From Nannochloropsis salina CCMP1776 (Eukaryota; Sar; Eustigmatophyceae; Eustigmatales; Monodopsidaceae), in assembly GCA_004565275.1 (NCBI GenBank), contig SDOX01000001.1, forward strand, positions 1 through 64,000: a stretch of DNA of 64,000 bases, written 5' to 3'. The translations under genes and the position numbers were made by a program. Positions 33,652-43,979 of this stretch are shown here, one piece after another. Under the pieces are notes generated by a model. That model ran no database searches and was not told the DNA's origin. It was given only the letters and a program-made list of their open reading frames with translations. Every line of letters begins with the position of its first letter. Position 1 is the first letter of the stretch.

Positions 33652-35709
33652 ATGAATGGGGCAACAGCTTCGCCATTACGTCCTTCCCGTTCACTTGCCG
33701 TCTTGGAAGCAGAGGCCGAATCGCTTCACAAACTAGCTCAACGTCTGAACAAAGAAGGACACTATGGAGAAGCTAAGGCAACATATATCAAAATGTACGC
33801 CGTAGAGGACGAAGCCTTGCGGCTGGCGGCCGCCACTGCCGTGGCACAGATGGACGGAGGAGATGGGGGAAAGGCTGATGTGTACCAGACGGCAAAGAAA
33901 GATGGCAATATTGACAGGATTTCTGATAAAGGGCGCCGTGCTATGGACGATGTGTCCATGACCGTGCAATCATTTCCAAAATGGAGCGGCCCCAGGCGGG
34001 AAGGCGAGGAGATGTGTCAAGCGCAAGCGAAGGGCTTGCAATCCAATGTGGTTGTCATGTCACCTCCAAACAACGGCCAACGCGAGCACGACGAGGGATA
34101 CAAACTTCACAAGAAAGGAAAAGAAGATGCCATGGTCGAGCGGGCCTTGGGTGCGGTCCTGGGGAGCGTCCTGGGGGACGCAGCTGCCATGGGCATCCAC
34201 TGGATCTACGACCCGGCGACCTTGTCCATCTTGTTGGAAAAAAGGCGCAGCGGACACAGCGTAACCACGACAACAGCCAAGGGTATAGACGAGGCGCTGA
34301 AACATCACAGCTGTGGGATTCTTCATCCTGCCGCGGTTCTCTCTCTTCCCCTCCCAGACACCAATGCGTCATTACATCAAGCTACGGACCAAGAGGTGGG
34401 GCCCGATACCCGCGGCACATGCAACCGCGACGAAAAGGACCTTCACATCGGCTTGGAATTTTATCAACCACCGCAATCTCCTTTCTTCTCCTATCCCCAC
34501 GGGCATCCCTCTCCTTACGGCGAACAGACACTCCTTCTTCTTCACAGCCTGTGTGTGCACGGGGGACTCCACCCCTACCTGTACGCCCAGGAATACGCGG
34601 TGCAGTACGGAGAGGGGTGGCAAGGATACCGAGATGCTTCCACAAAAGGATTTTTAAGGCGTTGGTACGCGGAAGGAGGAAAGGGAGGAGGCAGACAAGG
34701 GGGAAGGGTCGGTCGTTGGGGGGTCAAAGATTGCCAAGCCAACTGTTTCACCCGACTCCCACCGTTGGTCTTGGCGTTTGGGGAATGTCTGGATCACGAC
34801 GACACGGAGTCGCGCAAGTTGGAAATGGGAGAGGCTTGTCGAGACGGGCGGAGTGGGAAGGAAGGGGCAGGGGAGGGTGGGGAGGAGGAAAGGAGGGGGG
34901 TCTTACACGAAGCAGTGGAGTCGGCGACACGGACAACACAGGACGACGACCGGGCCGTCATGTGGGCGATAGTTGCAGCAAGCATCTTGAGAAAGATCGT
35001 GTACGACAGTCAATCGATAAAGGACGCGATTAGCGAAGCCATCGCGGAGATTCGGGCGGGCGAAAAGAAGGCAAAGGAGGGGGTAGGAGGAGACGCACAG
35101 GTGTTGATGAATGTGGTGGCGCAGGCTTTGGAGAAAGTCATGAGCTTAGCCCTGAAGGAGAAGGCGAGTGTGCGGGAGGCGGTGGAGATCCTGGGGAAGA
35201 ACTGCCACCTCCCAACCAGCCTCCAGACGGCCCTTTTCGTCGCCGTATCCCATGCCTCCTCTGAGACGTACGGAGAAGCCCATCAATATGAAGAGGAGGA
35301 TCCACCTCGTCTCACGTCCGAGCGGGGTCCAGAGGGATCAACGGCATCGGGTTCAGGAGCACCATTGTCAGCACTGCCAGTGCAAGGATCCACACCGTCC
35401 AATATGGCCACGCCAACAGCGACGAAAGCAGCAACCCGTCACGGGGCCCCAGGGCCTGTTCAGTGGAAACAGCAAGCCTTCAAACGAGCCATTCGAGCCG
35501 CCCTGCAGGAAGGAGGCTGTTCGGCCTCGCGAGCCGGGTGGGTAGGGGCATGTCTGGGGGGCTGGTTGGGCAGGGAGTGCCTGCCGCCGGATTGGGTAAA
35601 GGAGGTCGCGGGCTTTGGGAGGATCCAGATGGAGGCTGAAGAGGTGATAAAGCAGAGGCAAGGGAACGCTGGATTGTTGGACTTGCTAGACCCTCAAAAA
35701 ATTGTATGA
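33652..35709 (+). CDS. ADP-ribosylglycohydrolase / J1-crystallin-like protein
   Basis: Intronless, 685 residues. Residues 20-70 form a helical hairpin (LEAEAESLHKLAQRLNKEGH, YGEAKATYIKMYAVEDEALR) that resembles a MIT or TPR unit. The ADP-ribosylglycohydrolase fold starts near residue 160: ALGAVLGSVLGDAAAMGIHW then IYDP, followed by SPYGEQTLLLLHSL and GYRDASTKGFLRRWY. In true ADP-ribosyl hydrolases the second site is a TDDT metal motif; here it reads YGEQT, as in the J1-crystallin/selenoprotein J branch, so hydrolase activity is doubtful. Long low-complexity Gly/Glu inserts lie near residues 345-425. ATG 33652 is the first in frame. Confidence 0.7.
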   Translation: MNGATASPLRPSRSLAVLEAEAESLHKLAQRLNKEGHYGEAKATYIKMYAVEDEALRLAAATAVAQMDGGDGGKADVYQTAKKDGNIDRISDKGRRAMDDVSMTVQSFPKWSGPRREGEEMCQAQAKGLQSNVVVMSPPNNGQREHDEGYKLHKKGKEDAMVERALGAVLGSVLGDAAAMGIHWIYDPATLSILLEKRRSGHSVTTTTAKGIDEALKHHSCGILHPAAVLSLPLPDTNASLHQATDQEVGPDTRGTCNRDEKDLHIGLEFYQPPQSPFFSYPHGHPSPYGEQTLLLLHSLCVHGGLHPYLYAQEYAVQYGEGWQGYRDASTKGFLRRWYAEGGKGGGRQGGRVGRWGVKDCQANCFTRLPPLVLAFGECLDHDDTESRKLEMGEACRDGRSGKEGAGEGGEEERRGVLHEAVESATRTTQDDDRAVMWAIVAASILRKIVYDSQSIKDAISEAIAEIRAGEKKAKEGVGGDAQVLMNVVAQALEKVMSLALKEKASVREAVEILGKNCHLPTSLQTALFVAVSHASSETYGEAHQYEEEDPPRLTSERGPEGSTASGSGAPLSALPVQGSTPSNMATPTATKAATRHGAPGPVQWKQQAFKRAIRAALQEGGCSASRAGWVGACLGGWLGRECLPPDWVKEVAGFGRIQMEAEEVIKQRQGNAGLLDLLDPQKIV

Positions 35710-36118
35710 GTGAAATATCTTGAGCAAGTTGAAAACAAAAATTGGCGTAGGAAGGAGAAAATACGAAAGGACACTGGAGGATATTGACGATGACGGACAT
35801 TTTTTTAAAGCAAAGGTCAGTCGGAGGGATTAAGCAAAGTCAAGCATGCGATGTGATTGGACACAAGATGGAAAGAAACGACAGATACTGAAATGTGGTG
35901 ATAAATTCCAGCCTATTAGTCGACATGAGTGACGGGTCGACAGCAATAGAGGACAGCGGACGTGACCAGGGTTGCGCCCAGGTACCTGCTCCGGCCCCCG
36001 CAAAAATGCAGAGTCACCCCTCGAAGCCCACTTTCCGCACCCTTTGGTATCTGCTTCGTGACTGTTTTACTTCTTTTCACTGTACAAGTCGCATTGCGAA
36101 CGTTCCGTCATCCGTCGG
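35710..36118. other. Convergent spacer
   Basis: 409 bases between the 3' ends of the glycohydrolase-like gene and VPS16. Nothing recognised. Confidence 0.45.
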
Positions 36119-39100
36119 CTACCCCAACTTTGCGATTAAGTCGTCGATAGAACGCTGCAAACCTGGCATCATGCAATTCGCTTGCACTTGCCTCAGTCTT
36201 AAAACGTCTTTCAAACGAAATGCCGCCTCTGCTGCCTTCTGCCACAAACGCACCTCTACATAGAGATCGAAGCGATCCTCATGCGAGGCTACGCGGTCAA
36301 TGTAGGTCTCCACCACCCCTGAGGGCTGCTTGTGCTTGATACAGGCCTGCGCAAAAGGCTTATAGCCCACGGGGGATTTTTTCTCGTTGGCGAACGATTT
36401 CAAATTTTCGAACTGGCCAGAAGCTGCCAAAGCGTTGATTTTCACGTGCCAGAACCGTTTATCTGGAACTTTGAATTTCTTGGCGACCCGTGCAGCTTCG
36501 GCGAGAAGCATGGAGGGAGGGAGGGAGGGAGGAAGGGAGGAAGGGAGGGCATCTGAGGCGAGGACGATGAGGTTGTAGATGGTCTCCGACACGGAGAGAC
36601 CGACGAAAACGTTCTCATTTTTCCCCAGCCGACGCTCCAGGGCTGCCTGAACTTCCAGAAGGTCGGCTTGTTCTTCGGTGACGCGGTGGAAGAAAAGGGG
36701 CGACGCCGTGTTGGGAGCGACCGTTGCGGTAACGGAGGGCATAGCCAGGGAAGGCATGAAACTGCTGGTGCCGGCGGGGGATGACGCGGTGGAAGAGGTG
36801 GAAGAGAGCGGCTGCTTACCCTGGTGACCAAACAGACGGGCAGCTTCCCTCAGGAGCTCGATGCGCCGAGGGTGGCTGCGGGAAAGAGAGAAGAGGAAGT
36901 GATGAGAACACAGCAAAAGGTTTCCGTAGGCGACGTTTCGACCATATGTACAGAGAAAGCACTGAACCCGGGATAAGCAAAACCCAAACAGTGAGTCTCT
37001 GCGCAGGCAGAGAGCGCATACATTCTCCGCTGCCAAGGCCCTCCCCCGCCCCTGCTCCTCCCTCCCCTCACCTGTCTTGGGCATACGCTTGAAAGGCAAC
37101 GAGGGTACCTGCCTCCATGAGATCTCCGCGTGCCAGGGAGACATTGAACCATGGCGTTCGACTTTCTTTCGTCAGGCGACTCCGGTAGTATACCCGGAGG
37201 AGCCGTAAGGAGGATGGGTGGGAGGCTAGAAGGGCCAGAAAGGCCTCTTGAGAGGCTTTGTGGGCCTCCAAGAAGAATAATGCTCGATAAGCAACGTCAA
37301 GGTTGTTACTTCGAAGGGCCTTTCCCAAGGCCAGCTTGAATTCACCCATTTCCAGGAGCAAATCCACCTGGGAGGAGGCGGAGGAGTCGTAATCGAGGAG
37401 GAGGGTGGCCAAGCCCCGGCGTCGGACTTGGTCGGCCGTCCGAGCGATCGGTGCGTAGGAAAGGGTGGCAGGAAAGGAGGGATCCTTGGCGAAGGCTGCC
37501 TGGAATCGACGTCGGATTTGGTCGCAAAGCTCGCGGTCCGACAAATGCACCGCCTGGGTGGAAAGGATTAAGGCGCAGGCCCAACGCACCAACACCGTCT
37601 CCTTCTCTGGACCCAACCGCAAGTACTCGCAGACTTTCCAGGCGAGAAAGTACAGGCGGCGTAGAAGCAGGCGGTCCAACAGGGCCGCCCACCCATCCTC
37701 CCTTCCTCCCTGTGCCAGCTGCCAAGCCGTGGTGGGAATGCCCACGTCCGGACGCCGCAAGTGATTCAGCACCCGTAGCTTCCTACACACGCCCGCGAAT
37801 TCATCGGCTTTGTTCCTCCCCATGTCACCGTCCCTGGCATCGGTCGAGGATGACGGCTGCCAATGCTGCTGTTCTTCTTCGTCCTCAAACCCTTTCCCGT
37901 ACGCCGCAGCCTGCAGATACCTTTTCTGTTTCCCCACGTCCCAGGCGCCAAGGGCGGCGCGCAGGCAGGCGTGGATGGCTCCCTGCAAAGGACTTTTGTT
38001 CCCTCCACCCCCGCTGCTGCTGGACAAGGAAGGCGAGGAGAAGTGCGATGGAGAAGAGGGCATCCCTGACGTGATCGCGCCTCCCCCCTTGGTGGGGGGC
38101 GACGCCAAAATGGCGCGAATGTTTTCGTCGGCGGTGGGGTCGCCCTGTTGAAAGGCTTCGGCAGCATCGTAGAGCATGGCGGCAGGTTCGGTGGAACCAA
38201 TGCGGTGGATGGCCTCCGTGGCCGTCGGGACCCGTTGGAGGATTTCGCAGCCGCCGCTCTCGGTCCACAATCGGCAACTGTCTACCTCTTGGACCAAGAC
38301 CATGGTCTCGCCCGCGTAGGGAAAATGGTAAAAATCGCCGTAAGGACCGACCAAGCCCAGCCCCATGCCCTTCCAATACATGGCCAGCGCGTCTTTTCCA
38401 CACCACCCCATTGCCTCCGGGATCTGGCTGGTCCCCGCGTCGAACGGACCCAAGACTTTGCTGTAATTCCCTGTGGCATAGACCGTGAGCAGCCCTTCCG
38501 CAAAGCAGGCGAGAAAACGAGAGTCGGGCGAGGCGCGCATTTTCACCACAGGCCCCGGTAAGGAGGCTTGTAAGGCAGGCAACTCGCAGAGCCCGCTCTG
38601 ACCGTCCACCATGACCAAGGCATTGTCCGACGTCCCCAAAAGAATCTGCAACGCACCCGTCCTAGAGCCCCCCTGTCCTCCCACACCCTCTCCTCCAACG
38701 GGGAGCGTCAGCACGGCCATGCTCGTGGGCGACCTCCGTCCTGACAGGAGAGTGACGGAAAGCCGATATAAACGGGGGTCCGGGTCGGAGATGGAGCCGT
38801 CGTACACATGCAATGTGAAGTCGTCCGACAGGGCCACGTAACCGTAAGCCCACACCTGTGCTTCAATCACACGCCGGGGCGAGCCTTCCACAAAGAGTTG
38901 TGTTGCACACTTGCGTCCTTTCTCATTCGGCGCGTTCCGAATCAAATTCTCCAGGGCCTCTGCGTCCATGCTCTCCCCAAGCACAGTGTACCAATGCACG
39001 TGGCCCGCTTCCGAGATGACGACCAAAGCCTCGCTTTCCGTCCATCCCATACACACGACTTTGGACCCTAGATCCCAAGGCGCCTGTCCCAATAGCAATC

Positions 39101-39368
39101 CTGCTGACGAATAAATCCGAAGGTAAGAAGAAGGCCTTTCCGAACCGAGAACAACCCCTTTTTTGGCGTCACGCATCACAGCGAAGGGACCGCCATGCGC
39201 CGCCCCAGCGACAATGTGCTCGTCCAAGTTGAGGCTTTCCAAGCATGGCAATGGTGCCGGGTAACAGGTCCATTTTCGGAATGGAACGTCCCCGAGCAAA
39301 TGCCAGCCTTCCTCTTCCTCCTCGTCATTCTCCGCCCCTAGCCCGTGCAAGGACGACGGCGCACCCAT
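36119..39368 (-). CDS. VPS16, HOPS/CORVET vacuolar sorting subunit
   Basis: Core subunit of the HOPS/CORVET tethering complexes at endosome and vacuole. Exon 1 is 39368-37072, exon 2 is 36875-36119, joined in phase 2. The N-terminal propeller begins WHLLGDVPFRKWTCYP and AAHGGPFAVMRDAKK. The C-terminal helical part includes LLLEMGEFKLALGKALRSNN, FLALLASHPSSLRLLRVYYR, VGLSVSETIYNLIVLASDA and VPDKRFWHVKINALAASGQF, then KSPVGYKPFAQACI. About 1017 residues is longer than animal VPS16 (around 840) because of low-complexity inserts. One insert, near residue 895, is [11 protein letters not shown], a CCCT repeat read in frame. A 3' splice site lies 15 bases before ATG 39368, so an upstream, probably non-coding, exon is likely. 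Confidence 0.88.
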
Positions 39369-40213
39369 GCTCCACCTGAAATGAAAGGAGAAGGTGGAAG
39401 GGAAAGACAACAGAACTTAGATCGGCGGGGTCAGGAATGATTTCATTTAGGAGGGAGCATATAAAGTAGTAGGGGGAAGGGAAAGGCCGAGGGGAGAGAG
39501 GCGAGGCCGAGCTCATTGTGAGACGAGGCTCGACCTGGAGAAGCATTTCACGAAAAGAGGTTGCTCATGAAATATTCCAACGAGCACGGGCAAGAAAGGC
39601 ACGTTTTCCCGCTCCATTTTCGATGATCACACGTCTAGGACACTGGAAACTCGGAAAAAGCGAGGAGAGGGGCCTAAGGGCGATAAGAAATGATCAACGC
39701 CCGTGTTTTCAGGCATTGCCCGGTGCAACAAACTTTTCGAACCCGCATCGCGTACACTTCCCTACATCGACAGGGAACCATCTGCTAGACGTTGGACTCC
39801 GAAGTATTGAGTTCTTCGTGATAGTGTCGTCAACCAGTGGCACAGGAGCCTGGCACTGAGCGTGGGAGGGACCTTCATAAGTAAGCCATTGACACGCCAC
39901 ACCGGTCTATTGCCTGTAGAAGACCATAAGTACGGTGCGTCAGGCTGTGGAATGCGAGGGGATGAAAATTATTCCTGCGTACTAGCTTTTTCAATTGGAT
40001 GGCAACGACGCAAGAGGCGTGGATCTTTGTGCGGGACGTTGCATGCAGGGTTGGGAGAAATAGAGGAAGAGATTGTGGCATGTCATGCGCCTTCACCTTG
40101 TTTTGGACTGTGCTACGCTCGCAACAGAAATGCATGGATGGAGAATTCGAAGGTTTAGTGCTCTCCAAATTTCCTGCACAGATCCCTCACGTGTTGCCCT
40201 TCTGTTTCCTTAG
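39369..40213. promoter_or_regulatory. Divergent spacer, VPS16 / uL23m
   Basis: 845 bases. The end at 40212-40213 looks like a 3' splice site, so a leader exon of uL23m may lie here; the frame at 39862-40158 is open but not family-like. Confidence 0.4.
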
Positions 40214-40847
40214 ATGCCGTTCCGTGTCAACTTTCCCTCTTTTTTTATGGCCCTGATCCGTGCGCCGACCCAAGCCACGCCCTATCAAGCCGTGTTCCGC
40301 GTCTCACCTTCCATGAACAAGCCAGAAATACGGGAATATCTGACCAAAATCTACGGTTTGAACGTCCGCAAGGTGATGACTGCCAACATGGCCGGACGGC
40401 GCAAAAGGTGAGGATGCCTGTGTATGTCGGCGCCTTCCATGCGAACCCGATGCACTGACCCCCGTTGTGTCTGAAGGGGTACCTGTGTGTATTCTTGGAC
40501 GCTGAAACGTTTCAATTTTACTTTTTTGTTGTATCGATGCAAGGTATGAGCTGTGGTTGGACCGGACCTGTTTTACGGAGAAGTACACCGTCAAACGGGC
40601 TGATGCTGCCATTGGCAAGACAAGGCTCTTTTTCGTTCATTTTTCATGCTTGCCATTGCTGTTTCCCAGCCCTGTCCTCTCCGCGTCGATGGGTCTGACT
40701 CCCTATGTGCTCTCCCCCCCTCTGTCCCTTCTCTTCGTGTTTCTCAGGATCATGGGGTCCCGGCGGATACTCCGATACAAACGCCCAGACTTTAAAAAAG
40801 CCTACGTGACCCTGGGAGAATCGCCACCACGGGCTGGGGAGGCTTGA
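40214..40847 (+). CDS. Mitochondrial ribosomal protein uL23m
   Basis: Protein of the mitochondrial large ribosomal subunit near the exit tunnel. Exons 40214-40407 and 40748-40847 join in phase 2 to give about 97 residues. FRVNFPSFFMALIRAP, then YQAVFRVSPSMNKPEIREYL, IYGLNVRKVMTAN and the closing LRYKRPDFKKAYVTL match MRPL23/L23 of mitochondria. The start is uncertain: ATG 40214 follows directly after a CAG-like acceptor (TTAG), and homologues have 10-20 residues before the conserved F-x-x-NF, so a short 5' exon carrying the targeting sequence may be missing from this model. Confidence 0.82.
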
Positions 40848-42063
40848 GCATTGGAAAGAGGGACGGGAAGACAGGCGAGGGGCTGGGAAAGAGAGGGAGC
40901 AGGGGGAAAAAGAGACGTAAGAAAGAAAAAATCACCTCGAATAGATTTTTTTGGAAATGGTAAACAGGCTTGGTAGCATTTGCGTCGTTGCTGCTTGGGT
41001 GTATAGAGCGCCGGCTGATTATTGTTCGTTGCACGGACAGCTTTCCTGCGTGCCAGAGGCGGCCTTACCCTAACCCTTAGCAAGACCGATAGCACCTTGC
41101 GATGGTGCTAGTGGCGATATCTCTCGACGCTTCTTTGCCTACGGGCCCCTACCTTTGAATTTAAATTCAAATAGTCGGTCGATCTTTGATATTTTTCGAC
41201 TCTGTGAGCGGGCATCCACGTGTCTCACATCCCGTTGCGGTACCCGTCACCCTCCCTTGTTCTTCTTGACGTGCGCCCTCGCACACATCGACGCATCCCT
41301 ACCCTGCACAGCCTCCTTTCGTGTCCTTTCATTCCGTGCGTGTATCACCAGAAATTAGTTTGACAGCTTCCCAGGAAAAAAAGGAGGGAAGGAGGGAGGG
41401 AGGGCGGACGAGGGGGAGAAGAAGGGAGCAGGGTGCGGAGGAGCACGAGGAGGAGGTGAGAAGCGGGAAGGAACTACAGGAAAGAAGAAGAACGCAACGA
41501 AAGGGATGGGCCCGTCCTAGGAACCTCAGGAAATTCCTGTGCATGGCGCTCGGGAGCCTCTCCTCGGGGGGGCGTGTTCCCTCCAACATTCTTTTCCCCC
41601 CTCCCCGCGCTTTCGCCCACCTCACGCCAAGGTCACAGGGGGCCTTCCCCACTGCCGACCAACCGCTTTCTTCGTCACAGCCTGTCCGTCTCCTCCCACG
41701 CCTCCCTCTACTTCCCCTCCTCCTTCTTCTTCTCTTTCCTTCCCTCCTCCCTTTCCTCCTCCCTCCCTGGCCGTCCGGGAAAGGGCCACGTACAGGCCCG
41801 GCACCGCACTCACAACATACCCGGAGCTTGCCCGCCCGCCCTCCTCCTCTCCCTCCCTTCCTTCCCCCAACCAGACAGCGCGTGGCACGGGCACGACGGG
41901 GAAGAAGGACGACGTGGAGAGGGGAGGGATGTGCAAGGAGGGTGGGACCGAAGACGGGAGGGAGGCCAAAAAATTCTGGGGCCACGCAGGCACCTTCCCT
42001 CCTTCTTTCGCGCAAAAACCCGCCAGGAATTTCTTGAGTACCGACTTGGCGGCGCTACCGCTG
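40848..42063. other. Spacer downstream of uL23m and the CID gene
   Basis: 1.2 kb between two 3' ends. 41380-42063 is strongly purine/pyrimidine biased and could hold the true 3' end of the CID gene on minus: the frame from 42110 to 41622 has some protein-like stretches (SAAKSVLKKFLAGFCAKEGG). I cannot place a splice site with confidence. A short telomere-like motif is at 41063-41080. Confidence 0.4.
41063..41080. repeat. Short CCCTAA telomere-like motif
   Basis: Reads CTTACCCTAACCCTTAG, about two imperfect CCCTAA units. Too short to be sure, but noted because a longer TTAGGG run occurs at 50754-50805. Confidence 0.4.
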
Positions 42064-43356
42064 CTAGGGTCCGATGCCGGGGAGGGAGGCTGGCAGGAAG
42101 GAGGAGACATGGATTGGACGACAGTCAGGAGGGGAGGGGGGAGGGGAGGAAGGGCCAGGGCAGAGCGCGGAGGATGAGGAGGGGGAGGAGGAGGGGGAGG
42201 AGGAGGGGGAGGGAGGGGGCCAGGGGCGGGAGGCCGGAGGGTTTCCCCTCCCTGCTTCTCTGAGGTCGGACACTTTTCCCAGGGGAAGGGCTTCGGTCTT
42301 CTTCTTCCTCCTCCTCCCCTTCCACGAGAAGGAGGCTCCGCAGGCCTTTCCTTGCGGCGGGTGCCGCGGGAGGTAGGGAAGAGGTCGCCTCGCCTTCCCT
42401 CCCTCCCTCTCCCCCTCCCTCCTTCCCGCCCTTGGCCCCTTTCCCCCGGGAATCCGCCGGCTTCGATCGTTTCCGAGGGTCCGATGGCGCGCTCTTAATG
42501 GCCGTGACGTTCGGAAGGGGGGAGGAGCAGGGAGAGAAGGAGGAGGGGGTGGAGGAGGTGGAGGAGGTGGAGGAGGTGGAGGAGGGAGGGGGGGAGGGGC
42601 CGTGCGGGCGCGTTTGCGTGGATCGTGGGCGGGCAGGCCCGGGGGAGGCAGGGCTTGAGGAGGAGGGAAAGAAGGCACCGAGGCCGCAGTCTGGGCGGCG
42701 GGGGAGGGGGAGGTAGGAGGGGACAGGGGGGTGGGAGAACCCAGCCCTTCCTCATTTTGGGGGGAGGTCATGCCGTCCTCTGTCAGCCTCCCTGGCAACC
42801 CGCGGCTTGTCGTGGACGGGTCGTACGGTGGGGTGGCGGACTCGAGCACTTCCGTGCCTTTTGTTCGTTTTTTCCCTCTTTTGAGGGGCCCTTCCTCTCC
42901 TTGGGGCGCGTCCTTGCCGCGCGTCGGTTTTCCCTCCTTCTCGCCCGCCAGCGTGGCCAATGGTGGAACGTCGAACCATCCTCGTTTGCGCCACTCCACG
43001 AAAATTCGGTCCATCAAAGCCCGCTCCGAACGACCTTCCAAGGTCGTCACGCCTTGCAATGTCTCGAGCAGGCGGAGGCGAAACCGGGGTATGAAGACAT
43101 CTTTTTCTTTGTGCGCCCGGTGCGCTTTCGTGCAAAGGGAGTCAATCACGCAAATGACGGCCGAACGATAGCGGACTCCGGCGTAATGCTTGGCATACCG
43201 TTCGATCATGTGCACCACCTTTTTATACTTTTGCACGTATCGCAGCGCGCATTCAGCCACCTTAGAGATTTTCTCTTTGGTGATGGGCAAAGGAGAGGCG
43301 CATAAATCATCCAGTAGGTCCTTCAAGGGCCGCAATTCTTCATCGTCTACTTCCAT
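42064..43356 (-). CDS. RNA polymerase II CTD-interacting-domain (CID) protein
   Basis: A CID protein of the SCAF4/8-RPRD type, expected to bind the phosphorylated C-terminal repeat of RNA polymerase II in the nucleus. The domain covers about residues 1-130: ELRPLKDLLDDLCASPLPIT, KEKISKVAECALRYVQKYKK, VVHMIERYAKHY, YRSAVICVIDSLC and DVFIPRFRLRLLETLQGV. After that comes a long disordered tail with a pure Pro run (about 16 in a row), Pro/Ser blocks and Arg-rich patches. ATG 43356 sits just before the domain; the frame is open upstream to about 44037, but without family similarity. The 3' end is doubtful, since Ser/Pro-rich sequence continues in another frame beyond the stop. Confidence 0.7.
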   Translation of the reverse strand: MEVDDEELRPLKDLLDDLCASPLPITKEKISKVAECALRYVQKYKKVVHMIERYAKHYAGVRYRSAVICVIDSLCTKAHRAHKEKDVFIPRFRLRLLETLQGVTTLEGRSERALMDRIFVEWRKRGWFDVPPLATLAGEKEGKPTRGKDAPQGEEGPLKRGKKRTKGTEVLESATPPYDPSTTSRGLPGRLTEDGMTSPQNEEGLGSPTPLSPPTSPSPAAQTAASVPSFPPPQALPPPGLPAHDPRKRARTAPPPLPPPPPPPPPPPPPPPPSLPAPPPFRTSRPLRARHRTLGNDRSRRIPGGKGPRAGRREGEREGGKARRPLPYLPRHPPQGKACGASFSWKGRRRKKKTEALPLGKVSDLREAGRGNPPASRPWPPPSPSSSPSSSPSSSSALCPGPSSPPPSPPDCRPIHVSSFLPASLPGIGP

Positions 43357-43979
43357 GACGATGGATACGCGATTTTTAAAGCGTAGGAAGAGGGTGGACA
43401 AGAAGACGGAGGGAACGGCGTGAGAAGCCCTCGACGAGGCAGGAAGAACGGCGTGTTGCTCCCCCCAAAAATGCTCCTTGCGCTGCTTGGAAACGTGGGA
43501 GGAGGGATGATGACATGCGTAGGTGTTGTTGAGATCAAGATGATTCTTTTTGCCCCGCACTGGGCTCAAAGAGAAGAAGTGCCGCATCAGGGGTTTTCTA
43601 CCCCTGTAGAGGGGCGACAGCCAAACCGCGATTAAGTTGATGTCAATTCTGGTCCAGTTGATTGCACGCATGTACATCAAGAAACCGTACACGGCGCACA
43701 AAAAGTAACATCCCGAAGGCATCATGGATTTTTGAGAGTTCATGTTTATGTCCACATTTTCTGCAGCTTGTGTGCTTTTGAGGCGTTGCAATCGTGCGAT
43801 GCGGACGTCCAAACCCGTCACCCTGCTTCTAATTTTGACTGTACTTTGTACACCAAATCTTTCGTGCACAGGCATGTTTGCATTTGAAAAAGTACTACAT
43901 CGAGAAATTGGTCGCAGCAACATGCACCCCCGAGAATAGAACTTATGGTGTGGAAGCGTTTTATGCCAGCGAGCAAGCC
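43357..43979. promoter_or_regulatory. Divergent spacer, CID protein / UreF
   Basis: 623 bases between opposite start codons. The minus frame is open through it but looks non-coding. Presumed shared promoter region. Confidence 0.4.

Noticed and set aside
40465-40740. An extra uL23m exon (YELWLDRTCFTEKYTVKRAD)
   Set aside because: It has the look of an exon start but no workable donor, and the flanking exons join in frame and match the family without it.
41329-42263. Long Arg-rich frames on both strands
   Set aside because: Composition effect of purine/pyrimidine-biased DNA; only a possible CID-gene tail was kept as a remark.
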